Notes under the pieces: generated by a model
Told to the model about the DNA's origin: nothing
Databases searched by the model: none
What the model saw: only the letters and a program-made list of their open reading frames with translations
Position numbers and translations under genes: made by a program
DNA from: an uncultured Prevotellaceae bacterium
GTDB lineage: Bacteria; Bacteroidota; Bacteroidia; Bacteroidales; Bacteroidaceae
DNA: 38,308 nt
Assembly: GCA_947176895.1 (NCBI GenBank)
Contig: CAMWSK010000023.1
Coordinates: 1 to 38,308 of the forward strand
Reading direction: 5' to 3'
In this document: one piece after another, positions 24,566 to 32,779 of the stretch
How positions within the stretch are numbered: position 1 is the first letter of the stretch
How the letters are laid out: each line of letters begins with the position of its first letter

Positions 24566-24975
24566 TTATTCGGCTGTTATTGTTACGCCTTTGCGTATAT
24601 CCGTTGCCTTCACGTTGACAACAAGGCCGTTCAATTTTTTGTCGAACAACGTTTTCGAGTGTCGCCCGTTCACCTTGACCTTTGCATCGGCCGTCAAACC
24701 CGGAAGTTCAATGCGGTAGCTGCGGCGTGCCGGTTGTTGCATAGCGCCCCTGTTCATAGTCGGTCGTTACGCCGTCATCTTCATACAAAGTGTAAGTGTT
24801 GTTGCCACCATCGTTGCCGGGATAGCAGCGTACAATCAGGGTATTCAGTATGACGGTGGCCATGTGTGCACCATAAGGTTGTATTGGCAGAGGCCATCCA
24901 CCCTTGACGAATACCGGTGACTCTTCCGGCGGGCAGTCCACATTCTCTGTTGTTCCGCCTTGGTATGCCTTGCCA
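24566..24975 (-). pseudogene. Decayed C-terminal remnant of a GH31-type glycosidase
   Basis: Two overlapping minus-strand frames together resemble the end of a GH31 alpha-glycosidase and its DUF5110 domain. The first (about 24975 to 24708) reads FTGKAYQGGTTENVD, then SPVFVKGGWPLPIQPYG, RCYPG and TYTLYEDDGVTTDYEQGRY, typical GH31 landmarks. The second (about 24745 to 24566) continues with SYRIELPGLTADAKVKVNG to a natural stop. The switch between frames near 24740 skips about 15-20 residues expected here, so there is a deletion with frameshift. Upstream (24976-25090) the frame is lost and the catalytic barrel is absent. Clearly non-functional. GH31 is my best reading; another family with the same C-terminal domain is possible. 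Confidence 0.6.
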
Positions 24976-25280
24976 GTGAAAAGGCTACGCCCAGCGAATC
25001 GTTCTCCCCGTGGGCATGTTTGAAGAAAGCCTCCATGTTTTTAAAAAAGATGAACATGTTTCCAGATATTCTGTAAACGGCATTAAACAACTTGTTCTAT
25101 CCTGATTTCATCGAGCTCACGTTAACTTAAGGTTGGTTTTTAGGTTAAAAGGATATAGATTAACTTGTACAAAAGTAATGTTTTTTGCAGTGACTCAATT
25201 TTTCTCTCACTTTTTTCTTTGCGGAAGGCGACGTAATACCAATGTAGATGTATGGACTCAAAAAAACGCGTGTGTTTTTC

Positions 25281-25311
25281 TTGTGGCTTTATCATAAATT
25301 GGCTATCTTTG
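25281..25311 (+). promoter_or_regulatory. Promoter of the GT2-GT14 pair
   Basis: TTG (25281-25283), 20-base spacer, TATCTTTG (25304-25311), a full Bacteroidetes match 34 bases before the ATG at 25346. The rest of the stretch 25091-25280 is AT-rich and shows no gene. Confidence 0.7.
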
Positions 25312-25345
25312 TTAAAATATCTGATAAAAAGGAGTTGACCAATAC

Positions 25346-26245
25346 ATGCTAAAAAAACTTTTACGTGCTTTGCTTCATTTGCCGGTGTCTTTTAGGAAAA
25401 CGCATAATCCACGGCTGATTATGACGCTGTTGGTGAAGAATGAGGCTGATGTGCTGGAGCAAAATCTACAATTTCATAAAGCGATGGGAGTGGACGGTTT
25501 CATCATTACGGACAACAACTCCACGGATGGGACAGCAGCCATTATACGGAAATATGCTGAAAAGGGTTGGGTGCTGGAGTCTATTCGCGAAACAGCTTCC
25601 GGTTACGAACAAAAGATATGGGTGGACCGCATGGTCATGCTTGCTATAACGCGTCATGGCGCGGATTGGATTATCAATGCGGATGCCGATGAGTTTTGGT
25701 ATTCCCCATCACAGAACCTTAAGGAAGAGGTGAAGAACGTGCGTTGCAATGTGTTGACATGCAAAGTTGTAAATATGTATCCGGACGAAAACACCCCTTT
25801 CTCCCGATGGAAGCAGGCCACGAAGACTGTTCCCGCATCCGAGGACTTTGATCTTTCTCCTTTTTCCATTTTCGGGCGTTACCGGGGGAAGGTGTTGCAC
25901 CGCGCCTGCGGCTATTTACAGATTGCGATGGGGAACCACAAGGTATTGATGTTCTCGCGATGGAAAAAGCCCTCAAACATAACAATCTATCACTATAATT
26001 TTCGTGGGAGGGACCATTTCCTCCGTAAGATGGTTAATGGAGGTAAGGAACTGGAAACTCATAAAAACAACCATGGAGGACGGCATTGGAAGTATTTCTA
26101 TCAGCTATACAAAGAGGGAAGACTCAGTCAAGAGTATGACAGAGTGATAGGTGCTTCTGCGTATGATGAACTGAGGCGCAGAGGCTACATCTATGATGAT
26201 TCGACGATTGCCGATTTCTTTGAGAAAAAGGGCCTGGACGGATGA
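25346..26245 (+). CDS. Family 2-like glycosyltransferase
   Basis: 299 residues. GT-A fold: LLVKNEADVLEQNL (28-41) at the first nucleotide-binding strand, TDNNSTDGT (55-63) and the metal-binding DxD as NADADEFW (111-118). The middle and C-terminal part is of the Glyco_tranf_2_4 or DUF23-like type (RGKVLHRACGY; a YHYNFRGRDHFLRKM segment), which often works on surface glycans. No membrane helix, so cytoplasmic or peripheral. It overlaps the next gene by four bases. Donor and acceptor unknown. Confidence 0.85.
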   Translation: MLKKLLRALLHLPVSFRKTHNPRLIMTLLVKNEADVLEQNLQFHKAMGVDGFIITDNNSTDGTAAIIRKYAEKGWVLESIRETASGYEQKIWVDRMVMLAITRHGADWIINADADEFWYSPSQNLKEEVKNVRCNVLTCKVVNMYPDENTPFSRWKQATKTVPASEDFDLSPFSIFGRYRGKVLHRACGYLQIAMGNHKVLMFSRWKKPSNITIYHYNFRGRDHFLRKMVNGGKELETHKNNHGGRHWKYFYQLYKEGRLSQEYDRVIGASAYDELRRRGYIYDDSTIADFFEKKGLDG

Positions 26246-27126
26246 CGAAGCACGCTTATTTGATTATTGCGCATGGAGAGGAACCTGTGTTGAGTGTGCT
26301 GCTTGAGATGCTTGATGATGAGCGGAATGACGTGTATTTGCATGTCGACCGCAAGTCGGAAGCACTTTATCGCCGGATGACTTCGTTTCGGATGCAGCGG
26401 GCCTCGCTCTTTGTGCTGGAAAACCGGATAGCTGTTTACTGGGGACATCTGAGCCAGGTGAAGGTGGAATATCTGCTCTTCCGCACGGCATATTCCCACA
26501 AAACCGACTATGCTTACTTCCATTTGCTTTCGGGAGTAGATCTTCCCATCAAAAGCCAAGACAAGATTCATCACTTCTTCGATGCCCGGCGGGGAGCGGA
26601 ATTCGTGGAGTTCTGGAACACCAAAGCGCATCAACGTGATCTGAATAGGAAGATTTCCCGATACCATTTCTTCCAAAAATACAAGAAAGAGAGCAGCGGC
26701 TGGCAGCATGCTGTCACAACTTTTGTGCGCAATTTCCTGCTTGCCTTGCAGAAAGCAACCGGCTTCCACCGCAAGCAGGAGGTGGAATTTCGTAAGGGCA
26801 GCAACTGGGTAAGCGTTACTGCGGACTTTGTCCGTTACATGCTTGATCACGAAGATTGGGTGATTCGCCGCTTCAACCGTACGCTTTGTCCCGATGAAAT
26901 CTTTCTGCAGACGCTTCTTTGGAACTCGCCTTTCCGCAAGAATCTGTATATGGGTGGCAAGGAAGGGCAGGGTAGTGCCCGTGAAATCGACTGGCACAGA
27001 GGCTCGCCCTATGTGTGGAGACAAGAGGATATAGAGAATTTGCAGGCATCGAACGCCATGTTTGCTCGCAAGTTCTCGTCAAAAGATATGGCCGTGGTGG
27101 AGGCCGTCCGGCAAGCAGCTCATTGA
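26242..27126 (+). CDS. GT14-like beta-1,6-N-acetylglucosaminyltransferase (core-2/I-branching type)
   Basis: 294 residues. The N-terminus HAYLIIAHGEEPVLSVLLEML, split at residues 4-24, with the later YLHVDRKS (32-39), the VYWGHLSQVKVEYLL stretch and HLLSGVDLPIKS match the Branch/GT14 family. Bacterial members transfer GlcNAc or xylose-like sugars to surface glycans. The basic tract KGSNWVSVTADFVRYML with later CPDEIFLQTLL holds the likely catalytic Glu. It is coupled to the GT2 gene by an ATGA overlap. It converges on the SDR gene and overlaps its end by seven bases with no terminator between. Confidence 0.85.
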   Translation: MTKHAYLIIAHGEEPVLSVLLEMLDDERNDVYLHVDRKSEALYRRMTSFRMQRASLFVLENRIAVYWGHLSQVKVEYLLFRTAYSHKTDYAYFHLLSGVDLPIKSQDKIHHFFDARRGAEFVEFWNTKAHQRDLNRKISRYHFFQKYKKESSGWQHAVTTFVRNFLLALQKATGFHRKQEVEFRKGSNWVSVTADFVRYMLDHEDWVIRRFNRTLCPDEIFLQTLLWNSPFRKNLYMGGKEGQGSAREIDWHRGSPYVWRQEDIENLQASNAMFARKFSSKDMAVVEAVRQAAH

Positions 27127-27860
27127 ATATTCACACGTTTAGAGTTTAGTTTATACTCGTAACTATGTCTTCCTTCTTCTCTGAAATCGGCCTGATAGCG
27201 TGCGAGCACTGTCTTGAAAACCTCCTCGTACTGGGGAATAAACAAATCATCCTTTGCTTCAAGGTGTGCGATTATTTCATCTGCAAGGGATTGGGTTAGA
27301 GAAAGGTCGGTTTTCCCGTTGTTGAAACCGGTGCCTTTGATTGAACCGGGAGATACATTCAGAATGCGGTTAGGGCTTCCTCCCTTTTCCAATTCAACGT
27401 TCACGCTTTCGATGAAAATCTTGAGAGCTGCTTTTGTCGCACCATACACGGCAAAAAATGGGGAAGACATGAATCCGGCGATACTGACCATTATACCACA
27501 TCGGAAGTCCTCCTGCCCCATGAGTTTGTCCATAAAATGGTGGATGATGCGGATGGGAGCAACGGCATTTACGCAAAACGAACTGCTAATGTGTTGTTCA
27601 TTTATATCTTTGAACAGGCTTAATCTCCCAAAACCGGCTGTTATCATCAAACAATCTGCATCTTTGAAGCCATCAAAGATAGAGTAGTCCTCTGAGGTTA
27701 GGTCAAACCGTATACTCTCAAACTTCGGATTTGAGTTTTCTTCTGAAACAAGTTCCTTATCAACAATATAGATTCTTTCAATATCTGTTCTTTTCGCCAA
27801 CCGGGTAGCAATAGATAGTCCTATTCCGTTGGCACCGCCGACAACCAATGCTTTTCTCAT
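27120..27860 (-). CDS. Short-chain dehydrogenase/reductase
   Basis: 246 residues. The cofactor motif GGANGIG (8-14) replaces the usual TGxxxGIG, and the catalytic Ser126, Tyr139 and Lys143 (YGATK) are at standard spacing. The NAG motif has become TAGFG. An oxidoreductase of a sugar or polyol carbonyl is likely, but the substrate is open. The start overlaps the stop of the upstream cytidylyltransferase fusion by four bases, so it probably works on the same metabolite, for example keto-sugar reduction before or after CDP activation (inference). Confidence 0.85.
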   Translation of the reverse strand: MRKALVVGGANGIGLSIATRLAKRTDIERIYIVDKELVSEENSNPKFESIRFDLTSEDYSIFDGFKDADCLMITAGFGRLSLFKDINEQHISSSFCVNAVAPIRIIHHFMDKLMGQEDFRCGIMVSIAGFMSSPFFAVYGATKAALKIFIESVNVELEKGGSPNRILNVSPGSIKGTGFNNGKTDLSLTQSLADEIIAHLEAKDDLFIPQYEEVFKTVLARYQADFREEGRHSYEYKLNSKRVNIQ

Positions 27861-29200
27861 ATTTCGTTGTAATTAACTTTCTTGTTAAACCTCTCGATAA
27901 CCTCGGCTATAGCAATGCTTTCGATACAGCGAAGTTTATATGAGTTTTTGCGATGGTTCACTATCATCGACATAAATTCTTGTATTTCGTAGCGAAGACC
28001 TTCCCCGTCATAGCTATAGAAATACATTTTGTTCTTGGTCTGATCCTCATAACGAATCTCAAAAAAATCCGTCAACCACCATGGAGCAGGCACATACACA
28101 TAGCCCTTAGTGCCGGAGATAATCATATTGCCTTCGGTCTTTACTCCAATTCCCAGCGTCATGGAAGCTGTTGCGTGGGGATAGCAGATGTCGGCCTTGG
28201 TATAAATATCGACCCCGTTCTCCACCTTGGAATAGAACTCCACCTTGGAAAAATCCTTGCCCAACAACTTGATGATGGCCATCATGTTGAGGGGGGCGTG
28301 TTCGTTCATTGCACCTCCGGCCTGTGTGGCATCAAGTTCCCGGGTCGGAGCCGTAACCATCTTTGAAAGCGATGTCTTTACATCTACCACATCGCCAATC
28401 ACACCGCTTTTCACAAGCGTCACAAGGTGGTTGAACGAAGGGCAGAATGCTGTTTTGCTGGCTTCCAGAAGCACAAGGTTATGTGTGTCGGCATAATTGT
28501 AAAGTTCACGGGCCTGACAGGCACTTAACATAAAAGGAATCTCGCAAAGCACATGCTTGCCGGCATGGAGCGACTGTCTGGTGTAGCCATAGTGGGTCAG
28601 ATGCGGTGAAGCTATGTATACGGCATCCACTTCCTTTAGAAAATCATCAAAGCAGTCATAAAACGTTTTTAATCCGAACTTCTCGCCAAACTCACTTGCA
28701 CTCTTCTTGTCAGGATTGAAAACGGCCGTCACTTTTGCACTATTGACAACTTTACTCTCAGGAACAAAACGCTTTGCAATACGTCCGGAACCGATGATTC
28801 CGATGCGGAACACCTCTTCTGTCTGTTCCCGAAGCATCGTGGAAGAAATTCCTTCGGTGCGAGGGAGATAGACAACCTTGCAGTATTCGTTGAGATAGTC
28901 GAACTTACCTTCCCAATCCGATCCGATGGCAAATATGTCGGCATTGTATCGTTGGATGTCGTCTATTTTTTGTCCGAGGTAGTCCTCGATAATTACCTCA
29001 TCAGCATATCCCGTAGCCTTAACGGCTTCCACACGCTCAAGAACATTGTTTCTTACGTTTAGTTTTCCCCTCCCCCTGTCGAAACTGTCACTCGTGACAC
29101 CGACAATCAGATAGTCGCCCAATTCTTTTGCGCGGCGCAAGATGTTGATGTGTCCTTCGTGAAGCAGATCGAACGTTCCGTAGGTGATTACTTTCTTCAT
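27857..29200 (-). CDS. Fusion of cytidylyltransferase (TagD-like) and Gfo/Idh/MocA oxidoreductase
   Basis: 447 residues. Domain 1 (1-125) is a nucleotidyltransferase of the glycerol-3-phosphate cytidylyltransferase type: YGTFDLLHEGH with the HxGH motif (His14, His17), and EGISSTMLRE (116-125) with the ISSTxxR signature. Domain 2 (132-447) is a Gfo/Idh fold with GIIGSGRIA (134-142). In place of the catalytic EKP it has EIP (220-222), so the usual Lys is Ile221; the following GGAMNEHAPLNMM lacks the Asp/His pair of active members. Domain 2 may therefore have a changed or structural role. Known relatives in other bacteria fuse a cytidylyltransferase to a reductase to make CDP-ribitol; here a CDP-polyol for surface glycan is plausible. 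SDR follows with a four-base overlap; MaoC precedes by 22 bases. Confidence 0.88.
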   Translation of the reverse strand: MKKVITYGTFDLLHEGHINILRRAKELGDYLIVGVTSDSFDRGRGKLNVRNNVLERVEAVKATGYADEVIIEDYLGQKIDDIQRYNADIFAIGSDWEGKFDYLNEYCKVVYLPRTEGISSTMLREQTEEVFRIGIIGSGRIAKRFVPESKVVNSAKVTAVFNPDKKSASEFGEKFGLKTFYDCFDDFLKEVDAVYIASPHLTHYGYTRQSLHAGKHVLCEIPFMLSACQARELYNYADTHNLVLLEASKTAFCPSFNHLVTLVKSGVIGDVVDVKTSLSKMVTAPTRELDATQAGGAMNEHAPLNMMAIIKLLGKDFSKVEFYSKVENGVDIYTKADICYPHATASMTLGIGVKTEGNMIISGTKGYVYVPAPWWLTDFFEIRYEDQTKNKMYFYSYDGEGLRYEIQEFMSMIVNHRKNSYKLRCIESIAIAEVIERFNKKVNYNEI

Positions 29201-29222
29201 CCCTGAGCGAAGTTAAGTCGTT

Positions 29223-29693
29223 TTATGCTTGTTTGAAATAGTAGATAAAGGTGGCCAGGCCCTCAACGGCTTTCTTTCCCGTTTCCTTGATGTCGATTAC
29301 AAACTTGATACTTGTTTTGATGGCTCCGCGCAGGTTCTGTATCTCTTGCAATGTGGTGGTCATGCGCACGCTCTGACCGCTGAGCACGGGCTGTGCGAAT
29401 TTCAATTTGTCCATGCCATAGTTCATCATACGCTCCAGGTTGTGAACTTCGATAATCTGGTCCCACATGACGGGGATAAGTGAAAGGGTGAGATATCCGT
29501 GGGCAATGGTTTGGCCGAAAGGACTTTCTGCCTTAGCCTTTTCTTCGTCTACATGAATCCATTGATGGTCCTCGGTGGCATCGGCAAAAAGGTTGATACG
29601 CTTTTGGTCTACCAAAATGTAATCGCTTTGACCCAGTTGTTGACCCAAGTGTTGTGCAAACTCTTCGTAAGAGCCGATAACAAGTTTCTGCAT
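29223..29693 (-). CDS. MaoC-like (R)-specific enoyl-CoA hydratase
   Basis: 156 residues, single hot-dog fold. The hydratase-2 motif is visible: FADATEDHQWIH (36-47) with Asp42 and His47 as catalytic pair, followed by FGQTIAHGYLTLSL (59-72). Family members hydrate trans-2-enoyl-CoA to (R)-3-hydroxyacyl-CoA. Odd neighbour: it is the first gene of the strand that continues with the cytidylyltransferase fusion and SDR, all probably surface-glycan genes. It has its own good promoter. Its substrate could be another acyl-CoA or a sugar-linked acyl group; not decidable. Confidence 0.88.
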   Translation of the reverse strand: MQKLVIGSYEEFAQHLGQQLGQSDYILVDQKRINLFADATEDHQWIHVDEEKAKAESPFGQTIAHGYLTLSLIPVMWDQIIEVHNLERMMNYGMDKLKFAQPVLSGQSVRMTTTLQEIQNLRGAIKTSIKFVIDIKETGKKAVEGLATFIYYFKQA

Positions 29694-29725
29694 AGTTGTG
29701 ATATTATGTGTGTTAGTTTATTACA

Positions 29726-29757
29726 CAAAGGTAGTCATTCTTGTGCAATTAACCAAA
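29726..29757 (-). promoter_or_regulatory. Promoter of maoC-fusion-SDR unit
   Basis: Minus-strand TTTG (29754-29757), 20 bases, TACCTTTG (29726-29733): exact Bacteroidetes consensus. The leader to the ATG at 29693 is about 30 bases. Confidence 0.75.
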
Positions 29758-29796
29758 ATATTTATCTTTTCGTGCTCAGATGCGGTGAAGATTTCT

Positions 29797-29804
29797 TATC
29801 TTTG
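29797..29804 (+). promoter_or_regulatory. Probable -7 element of the kdsA operon
   Basis: TATCTTTG lies 27 bases before the kdsA ATG. A TTTG at -33 is not seen. Confidence 0.5.
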
Positions 29805-29831
29805 TGGGAAGCAAAAAACGAGAGTCAGTAG

Positions 29832-30584
29832 ATGAAACCGATATTTATTGCAGGTCCTTGCGTGATTGAGAGTGAGGAACTGCTGGACCAGGTAGCCCAA
29901 GAGCTCGTGCGATTGCGCGACCTTTTGGGTGTGGAGATTTTTTTTAAAGCATCATTCGATAAAGCCAATCGTACAAGTATTCATAGTTTTCGCGGCCCCG
30001 GTATGGAGCGCGGTCTGAGGATGCTGGCTGATGTGAAAGCCCGCTATGGATTGCCTCTGCTCACCGATATCCACGAAAGTTGCCAGGCGGAAGCCGCCGG
30101 TGAGGTGGTGGATGTGTTGCAGATACCTGCTTTTCTGTGCCGTCAGACCGATTTGTTGGTAGCGGCGGCACGCACGGGGCGAGTGGTAAATATCAAGAAA
30201 GCGCAATTCCTGTCGGGAGAGGACATGCGATATCCTGTGGAGAAATGCCGTGAGGCCGGGGCCAAGGATGTTTGGCTGACGGAGCGTGGCAACACGTTTG
30301 GCTATAACAATCTGGTGGTGGATTTCCGTAATATTCCCGATATGATGCGCTGGACTCCCCGTGTGATTATGGACTGTACCCATAGTGTTCAGCGCCCCGG
30401 TGCGGCCGGAGGTAAAACCGGGGGGAATCGTGAGTTTGTTCCTGCTATGGCCTTGGCGGCTAAAGCGTTTGGTGCCAACGGATATTTTTTTGAGGTGCAT
30501 CCCGATCCCGACCATGCGCTGAGCGATGGTCCCAATATGTTATACTTAAAGGATTTAGAACAAGTAATAGACTCTTTGTTATGA
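29832..30584 (+). CDS. kdsA: 3-deoxy-8-phosphooctulonate synthase (Kdo-8-P synthase), metal-dependent type
   Basis: 250 residues. It condenses phosphoenolpyruvate and arabinose 5-phosphate to Kdo-8-phosphate, needed for LPS core. The N-terminal AGPCVIESEE has Cys10 at the metal site, as in the Aquifex-type enzyme; the E. coli type has Asn there. KASFDKANRTS (39-49), SFRGPGMERGL, and DCTHSVQRPG (181-190) are conserved. The gene is somewhat shorter than the 280-residue enterobacterial version, normal for this class. Its stop overlaps kdsD by four bases. Confidence 0.96.
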   Translation: MKPIFIAGPCVIESEELLDQVAQELVRLRDLLGVEIFFKASFDKANRTSIHSFRGPGMERGLRMLADVKARYGLPLLTDIHESCQAEAAGEVVDVLQIPAFLCRQTDLLVAAARTGRVVNIKKAQFLSGEDMRYPVEKCREAGAKDVWLTERGNTFGYNNLVVDFRNIPDMMRWTPRVIMDCTHSVQRPGAAGGKTGGNREFVPAMALAAKAFGANGYFFEVHPDPDHALSDGPNMLYLKDLEQVIDSLL

Positions 30585-31558
30585 GTGACGCAAATAAAAG
30601 TATTAAAGATAAGGCTCGCGAGGCTGCTACATTTTGCTTGCGACATGAGGCAAGTTCTGTGTTGGCGCTGCTGAATAGCGTGAATGACCAATTCGATTAT
30701 GCTGTAGATCTGATTCTGGAGTGTCGTGGTAAAGTGATTGTTACAGGTGTCGGTAAGAGCGGTCATATCGGTGCCAAGATTGCCGCCACATTAAGCAGTA
30801 CCGGAACTCCGGCTTTTTTTGCCAATCCGTTGGATATATATCATGGAGACTTAGGTGTCATCACGAAGAACGATGTGGTGGTGGCCATTTCGAATAGCGG
30901 TGCCACTGAAGAACTTTTACGCTTTGTGCCCAATCTGTTGAAAGAACGCGTACCTTTAATAGGTATAACCAGTAATATGGATTCTCTTTTGGCAAGATAT
31001 AGTACCTGTTGTTTGAACCTTCGTGTGTCGGAAGAATCATGTCCCTTGAAGATTGTTCCTACGGCCAGTACCACTGCCACATTAGCCATGGGTGATGCCT
31101 TGGCATGTGCTTTGATGGTTCGTCGTAATTTCCAAAGTAAGGATTTCGCCAAGTTCCATCCCGGGGGCTCGTTGGGCCGTGCTCTGCTGACCTGTGCCGG
31201 AGATGTGATGCGCAGTGACAATTTACCCGTTGTTTGTCCTTCATTGCCAATGGGAGAGACTATTCTGGCTGCAAGTGAAGGACGCTTGGGTATGGCGATA
31301 GTGGTTGATGACGAGAATCGGGTGATGGGACTGATTACTGATGGCGACATCCGCCGTGCCATGTTGAACAAGAAAGAAAATTTCTTGATTTCCCCCGTGA
31401 GTGAAGTGATGACCGTATCCCCTAAATGTGTGCCTGCAAACATGATGTTGAGTGAGATTCAACAGATGTTGAAGGTTAATAAGATTCATGCCGTGCTGGT
31501 GGTTGATGATGAACATAGATTGTTGGGCGTCGTGGACAACTTCAGTTGTATGATCTGA
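30581..31558 (+). CDS. kdsD: Arabinose-5-phosphate isomerase
   Basis: 325 residues. It isomerises ribulose 5-phosphate to arabinose 5-phosphate, the KdsA substrate. The SIS domain (~35-185) has GVGKSGHIG (56-64), SNSGATEE (104-111) and TASTTATLAMGDALA (161-175). FHPGGSLGR (192-200) links it to a tandem CBS pair (~205-325). These are the KpsF/KdsD/GutQ family features. Translation is coupled to kdsA by an ATGA overlap; the phospholipase D-like gene begins inside its stop codon. Confidence 0.95.
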   Translation: MSDANKSIKDKAREAATFCLRHEASSVLALLNSVNDQFDYAVDLILECRGKVIVTGVGKSGHIGAKIAATLSSTGTPAFFANPLDIYHGDLGVITKNDVVVAISNSGATEELLRFVPNLLKERVPLIGITSNMDSLLARYSTCCLNLRVSEESCPLKIVPTASTTATLAMGDALACALMVRRNFQSKDFAKFHPGGSLGRALLTCAGDVMRSDNLPVVCPSLPMGETILAASEGRLGMAIVVDDENRVMGLITDGDIRRAMLNKKENFLISPVSEVMTVSPKCVPANMMLSEIQQMLKVNKIHAVLVVDDEHRLLGVVDNFSCMI

Positions 31559-32772
31559 TGGCGGGATTGCGCAACTTCGTGCTTTTGCTTTTTGCAGCGC
31601 TGGCCGGGAGTTGTTTCGCCCAGTCGCTTCGTCATACGTTGTCGGCTCTGGGAAATCCGGAGTTCCACGGCAATCGTGTGGAGTTGCTGCCTACGGCAAA
31701 CGAGAAGTACGACCGTATGTTCAAAAGTATTCAAGAGGCTGAACACTTTGTGCATGTGGAGTATTTCAGCGTGACCCATGACAGTGTGGGTGCGAAGTTT
31801 ATGTCTTTGCTGGAACAAAAGGCTCGTCAGGGAGTGGAGGTCAGGCTCATCATTGATGGATATGGAAACATGAAGAGCCGTTATCGCATGAGTAAGGCAC
31901 GTATGAAAAGTCTTACAGAGGCCGGCGTTAAGTGGGCTTTCTTTGACCCCATCAAGTTCCCTTGGTTTAATCATGTGAGGCATCGCGACCATCGGAAAAT
32001 TGTTGTGGTGGATGGTCGGGAGGCTTTCACCGGCGGAATGAACGTGGCCCGGTACTACATAACGGGTACGAAGCGCTCAGGCTTATGGCGCGATATGCAT
32101 ATTCGCCTCACAGGTTCTGTTGTGGACGAATACGAACGTATATTCGAGAACATCTGGCGCAAGGAAACAAAAGAGGTGCTGGATACGACACGTTACCGCA
32201 ACGCGTGGCAGGATGCAGGCTCATCCGTTATTTCCGTGGTGAACCGTGAGCCGGGCCGGCTTAGCAAGACGATGCGAAAAGCCTATGTCGCGGCTTTGGA
32301 TGCCGCGAAACGGGAAGTGCGCATTGTCAATCCCTATCCGACAAACGTCAGAAGTGTGCGTCGTGCCATCAAGCGGGCGGCGGAACGCGGCGTGGTTGTC
32401 AAGATTATGGTCAGTGGAACGAGCGATGTGTCCATGACACCTGATGTCGTGGCGATTGAAATGAAGAAGCTTTTGAAGCGTGGATGTCGGATTTATTACT
32501 ATGACGGAGGTTTCCACCACACAAAAGTGATGACGGTCGATGGCGAGTATTGCACGATAGGAACAGCAAACCTGGACGGGCGTTCCATGCTTTTTGACTA
32601 TGAGGTCAACGCGTTTGTCTTTGACGCTGCGCTTGCGGCTCAACTTGATTCCATCTTTGATGAGGATTTGAAGCAGAGTCAATTACTCACTCCCAAGAAT
32701 TTCAAGCAACGTTTCTCTTTGGGGCACCGTATCGTGGGTCGTATGCTTGTTCCGGTTCGTAGTGTTTTCTGA
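31558..32772 (+). CDS. Phospholipase D/cardiolipin synthase-like protein, exported
   Basis: 404 residues from the ATG at 31558, which shares a base with the kdsD TGA (TGATG). A TTG 12 bases upstream is a weaker choice. The N-terminal hydrophobic segment (4-21, ending CFAQ) is a signal peptide or anchor. Two HxKx4D motifs complete the PLD active site: His145, Lys147, Asp152 (HRKIVVVD) and His321, Lys323, Asp328 (HTKVMTVD). Cardiolipin synthases have two membrane helices at the N-terminus; here only one hydrophobic segment is seen, so it may be a periplasmic phosphatidyl- or glycan-transferring enzyme. Coupling to kdsA-kdsD suggests an envelope role (inference). Confidence 0.88.
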   Translation: MAGLRNFVLLLFAALAGSCFAQSLRHTLSALGNPEFHGNRVELLPTANEKYDRMFKSIQEAEHFVHVEYFSVTHDSVGAKFMSLLEQKARQGVEVRLIIDGYGNMKSRYRMSKARMKSLTEAGVKWAFFDPIKFPWFNHVRHRDHRKIVVVDGREAFTGGMNVARYYITGTKRSGLWRDMHIRLTGSVVDEYERIFENIWRKETKEVLDTTRYRNAWQDAGSSVISVVNREPGRLSKTMRKAYVAALDAAKREVRIVNPYPTNVRSVRRAIKRAAERGVVVKIMVSGTSDVSMTPDVVAIEMKKLLKRGCRIYYYDGGFHHTKVMTVDGEYCTIGTANLDGRSMLFDYEVNAFVFDAALAAQLDSIFDEDLKQSQLLTPKNFKQRFSLGHRIVGRMLVPVRSVF

Positions 32773-32779
32773 TTTCTGT

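Noticed and set aside
24845..25090. Independent small minus-strand gene of 81 codons
   Set aside because: It overlaps the GH31 remnant in another frame and has no motif; it looks like shifted-frame debris of the same gene.
31546..31557. TTG start for the phospholipase D-like gene
   Set aside because: The ATG at 31558 gives a normal signal peptide and the usual stop/start overlap with kdsD.
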